A stretch of 64,000 bases of DNA, from assembly GCA_038532735.1 (NCBI GenBank), contig JBCBAC010000002.1, positions 248,001 through 312,000 of the forward strand, written 5' to 3'. The notes under the pieces were generated by a model, which saw only the letters and a list, made by a program, of their open reading frames with translations, was not told the DNA's origin and did not search any database. The position numbers were made by a program, and so were the translations under genes. Each line of letters opens with the position of its first letter. The first letter of the stretch is position 1. The DNA is from JAHTBL01 sp038532735 (lineage in GTDB: Bacteria > Pseudomonadota > Alphaproteobacteria > Rhodobacterales > Rhodobacteraceae). Shown in pieces: positions 61,587-64,000 of the stretch.

Positions 61587-62242
61587 CCCGCCGCGCGAGC
61601 ATCCTTGGCGGTGCCGTATTTGGGAAGATCAGCCGCAGATTTGCCATGAGCCGCCATAAGCGTATCGCGTACAAAGGCGATATGAGCGGTCTCTTCGATA
61701 ATCTCGGCCAGATATTGCGCGGCGGTCAGCGTCTTGCCGACCCCGATGGTGCCGTGATTGGCCAGCACAGCGGCGCGCACGGAGGGGTCCTGAAAGACGG
61801 GGCTGATCTCAACCTCAGTCTGCGGGCCGCCGTTGGAGGAAAGCGGGATCAGCGGCATGCGCCCGATCTTTTCGATGGTCTGCACGGTGAGGCACGGGAT
61901 CTCGATCCCGGCGCTTGCAAAGCCGGTGGCCCAAGGGCTGTGGCAATGCACGATGGCGTTGATGTCCGGGCGGATGCGGTAAAGATCGAGGTGAAAATCC
62001 ATGTCCTTGGACGGCTTGAACGGTGTCGGCTCAATCGTGCCGTCAAGATGCACCACTTGCAAATTATCGCGGGTGCATTCGGCAAAACCGACGCCGGAAG
62101 GCTTGATGACGATGGCGTCGCCACTGGACAGGCGCACCGATAGGTTGCCGCCAGCATTGGTCTGCAAGCCACGATCAAAGCAGCGCTTTGCCGACCAGAT
62201 AAGGGCATCTTTCTTGGCTTCGATGTCAGAGGGGTCAAGCAT
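61583..62242 (-). CDS. Class II aldolase/adducin-family protein
   Basis: A 219-residue zinc aldolase of the FucA/AraD/OtnC superfamily. LQTNAGGNLSVRL binds phosphate-like groups; the zinc His pair is in AIVHCHSPWATGF and a third His in AVLANHGTIGVG. Substrate may be a sugar phosphate or a non-phosphorylated keto acid. It overlaps the Tm-1-like gene by eight bases and belongs to a transporter operon cut by the window edge. Confidence 0.87.
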   Translation of the reverse strand: MLDPSDIEAKKDALIWSAKRCFDRGLQTNAGGNLSVRLSSGDAIVIKPSGVGFAECTRDNLQVVHLDGTIEPTPFKPSKDMDFHLDLYRIRPDINAIVHCHSPWATGFASAGIEIPCLTVQTIEKIGRMPLIPLSSNGGPQTEVEISPVFQDPSVRAAVLANHGTIGVGKTLTAAQYLAEIIEETAHIAFVRDTLMAAHGKSAADLPKYGTAKDARAAG

Positions 62243-63371
62243 GGGCGGCGTCCTTTGTGATGTCTTGCAGCGCGGTTACCGCGGCTTCGGCCACGGCGCT
62301 GTCGTTGATATGACCCGATAAGCGGGTGAGCGAGAGATGAGCCTCTAACGAGTCGGCGAAGGCTGTGCGGAGGGTGGGTGCCTCAATCGCGCCGCCAGGG
62401 CGGTCCTCGGACGAGAAGCCGCCCATCGGGATCAAAACACGGACCGGGGCGGTAGATTGCGCAAGCGCGCGGCCAAGGATGTCGGCGCATTTCACGATCT
62501 CGTCCTCGGTGCATTGCACATGCGTAAAGAGCGGCGAATGCGAATAGCGCGGCCGGGCGCGGTAGACCTCGGGAATAAGAGCATCTTCGCCGAGACCGAT
62601 GAAGTTGACACCGCCGGGCAGTACAACGCGGGGCAGATGACCCAGGCCGGTGAAACGGCCCGGCATGTCAGCATTGACGCCCGCGACGTAGCAGCGGGTC
62701 AGCTCGTGTGGGGTGTAGTCGATCACCGACTTGAAGGCGCGGTTTTGCGCCCAGCGGGTGAAAGCTGCCCCACCAAAGCCATTGGCGTGAAAGACGGTCA
62801 CCTCCTCACCCGCTGCACGCAGGAGCGTGCAGACGGCGTCCGTCCCAGAGCTTGTGACGCCAAGGGACGTGACCCCGATGGAGGGGTTCAGCGAAGGATC
62901 GCCCGTGGGCAACGTGCTGTGATAAAGGCCGCCAGTGATCGCCGCAGCCTGATCGAGCGCCGCGCGGGTGGTGGCGTTCAACCCACAGAGATCTGCAATG
63001 GTTGGCACCAACGTGATGGCGCTGTCAGCGATGATGTAGCGTGGATCAAAGGGCAATGTGGTGACAAGCACTTTGGGCATTGCCAGTGGCAAGGATTGCA
63101 GCACCTTGAGCGCGATCTGCCCACCCGTGCCACCGCCTATGGCAACGACCATGCGTCGCCCGCCCCCGGTATGCCCGGAAATCTCGGCGATGGCGCGGTT
63201 GGTGGCAGCCTCCATCCCCGCGATCTTGGCTTCAGGCGCCCATTGTTCCCCGTGTGCCTGCAGGGAGATATCGCATTTCTCAACCTCAACCCCGAGGGCC
63301 AGAAGGGCGGCAATCAGGTAGTCGGCTTCTTCGGCCTTGGTGTCGTAGGTGGCCAGCAGAAGGACAGACAT
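62235..63371 (-). CDS. Tm-1-like ATP-binding domain protein (UPF0261)
   Basis: A 378-residue member of the UPF0261/Tm-1 family. N-terminal VLLLATYDTKAEEADYLIAALLALGVEVEKCDIS and MVVAIGGGTGGQIALKVLQSLPL and MPKVLVTTLPFDPRYIIADSAITLVPTIADLCG are family markers; plant Tm-1 homologues bind ATP and inhibit viral RNA replication, while the bacterial role is unknown. Bacterial copies often stand next to a TIM-barrel phosphoenolpyruvate-hydrolase-like gene; none is within the window. Here it is translationally linked to a class II aldolase and an ABC permease, pointing to sugar-acid catabolism. Confidence 0.88.
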   Translation of the reverse strand: MSVLLLATYDTKAEEADYLIAALLALGVEVEKCDISLQAHGEQWAPEAKIAGMEAATNRAIAEISGHTGGGRRMVVAIGGGTGGQIALKVLQSLPLAMPKVLVTTLPFDPRYIIADSAITLVPTIADLCGLNATTRAALDQAAAITGGLYHSTLPTGDPSLNPSIGVTSLGVTSSGTDAVCTLLRAAGEEVTVFHANGFGGAAFTRWAQNRAFKSVIDYTPHELTRCYVAGVNADMPGRFTGLGHLPRVVLPGGVNFIGLGEDALIPEVYRARPRYSHSPLFTHVQCTEDEIVKCADILGRALAQSTAPVRVLIPMGGFSSEDRPGGAIEAPTLRTAFADSLEAHLSLTRLSGHINDSAVAEAAVTALQDITKDAAHA

Positions 63372-64000
63372 CAGCCTTTCACGGCTCCTGCGGTCATGCC
63401 AGTGATGATCTGACGGCTGGCGACGAAGGTAAAGATAATCGGCGGGATGGCCAAAAGCATGCCCGTCGCCATGATCACGCCCCAGTCGATATCGAACTCG
63501 GTCAGGCTGTTCACGATGGTGACAGGCACCGTGCGGCTATTGCGATCGGCCAGCGCGTTGGCGAGGAGAAACTCGTTCCAGGCCACGCGGAAGGTAAAGA
63601 TCGAGGCGGCAGCGATGCCAGGTTTGATCAGCGGCAGAACGACCAGAAAGAAAACCTGGAAGGGACCGGCGCCATCCATGCGCGCGGCCTCTTCCAGCTG
63701 GATCGGCACTTGGACGATGAAACTCTGTAGGATCCAGATTACGAAGGGCAGGTTCAGTGCCACATAAACGAGAATGATCCCGGCGCGGGTGCCGTCGATA
63801 CCGAACTGGAAGGTCCAGATACCGAAAACTGGCACCAGTAGAACGGCAGGCGGCACCATGCGCATCATCAGGGTCCAGATAGAGACAACATCGCGCCCCA
63901 TGAACCGAAAGCGCACCAGCGCATAGGCGGCCATGGTGCCGATGATCAGCGTGATCGCAGTGGAGATCAGCCCGATAATCAGCGAGTTGGTCAGCGCCCG
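63371..64000 (-). CDS. Carbohydrate ABC transporter permease (MalG type), 5' end beyond window
   Basis: The minus-strand frame stays open to base 64000 (RALTNSLIIGLISTAITLIIG before the internal Met at 63934), so the gene is cut by the window edge; at least 209 residues are visible. EAA loop QLEEAARMDGAGPFQVFFLVVLPLIKPG and C-terminal ASRQIITGMTAGAVKG identify a CUT1 permease. Its TGA overlaps the Tm-1-like ATG as TGATG. Confidence 0.9.
   Translation of the reverse strand, partial: RALTNSLIIGLISTAITLIIGTMAAYALVRFRFMGRDVVSIWTLMMRMVPPAVLLVPVFGIWTFQFGIDGTRAGIILVYVALNLPFVIWILQSFIVQVPIQLEEAARMDGAGPFQVFFLVVLPLIKPGIAAASIFTFRVAWNEFLLANALADRNSRTVPVTIVNSLTEFDIDWGVIMATGMLLAIPPIIFTFVASRQIITGMTAGAVKG

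Overview
The window looks like chromosomal DNA of a marine Rhodobacteraceae (Roseobacter group) bacterium. It is GC-rich and densely packed, mostly in operons with 1-8 nt overlaps. It carries a gene set typical of that group: a sulfonate catabolism block (xsc-pta-tauE plus comDE), methylated-amine and creatine degradation, several ABC uptake systems, and small families I associate with the group (DUF6525, DUF2161). The assignment rests on gene content, since no rRNA is present. I see no tRNA, CRISPR array, prophage or insertion sequence, and no gap between genes reaches 300 bases.

Layout. 1-5.2 kb: the 3' end of a probable xdhC, guaD (guanine deamination), then kynureninase, a kynurenine-formamidase-like hydrolase and glutaryl-CoA dehydrogenase, and a stand-alone Lrp/RAM-domain protein. 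5.2-13.2 kb: a branched-chain-type ABC importer (substrate-binding protein, livHMGF) and a LysR regulator, divergent from comD-comE (sulfopyruvate decarboxylase) and an FMN alpha-hydroxyacid dehydrogenase. 13.2-18.6 kb: a DEAD-box helicase, an L-threonate-dehydrogenase-like gene, a PCu(A)C copper chaperone coupled to a VOC protein, a secreted beta-propeller and a DUF6525 protein. 18.6-25.7 kb: dimethylglycine/sarcosine dehydrogenase, a small conserved gene, a Rieske oxygenase, a DUF2161 nuclease-fold protein, creatinase and an NylC-type P1 peptidase. 25.8-31 kb: succinate-semialdehyde-type dehydrogenase, then xsc-pta-tauE. 30.9-38.4 kb: a LacI-controlled sugar-type ABC importer flanked by two tandem-domain SnoaL-like proteins. 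38.4-40.8 kb: an amidase and an AraC regulator. 40.8-55.7 kb: an IclR-controlled galactoside system with ABC importer, alpha- and beta-galactosidase, aldose epimerase and a complete De Ley-Doudoroff galactose route. 55.8-61.6 kb: a cyanide-insensitive-type bd oxidase (two subunits), katG and divergent oxyR. 61.6-64 kb: class II aldolase, Tm-1-like (UPF0261) protein and a cut-off ABC permease.

How the genes fit together. comDE and xsc-pta-tauE, though about 15 kb apart, encode consecutive steps: sulfopyruvate to sulfoacetaldehyde, then acetyl phosphate plus sulfite, acetyl-CoA, and sulfite export. The FMN dehydrogenase immediately after comE is a natural candidate for making sulfopyruvate from sulfolactate, and the neighbouring Liv-type importer for bringing in the sulfonate; both are inferences. 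The galactoside block can take alpha- or beta-galactosides to pyruvate and glyceraldehyde 3-phosphate without a phosphorylated sugar before KDPGal. The amine block converts betaine-type and creatine substrates towards sarcosine.

The most interesting points are the sulfonate uptake/oxidation module; the uncharacterised LacI-ABC-SnoaL system; an SDR in the galactose pathway whose catalytic Lys position is Asn; four convergent gene pairs sharing one palindromic stop (CTAG or TTAA); palindromic repeats that supply stop codons; attenuator-like hairpins after three substrate-binding-protein genes; and a GC-skew sign change near 25 kb.
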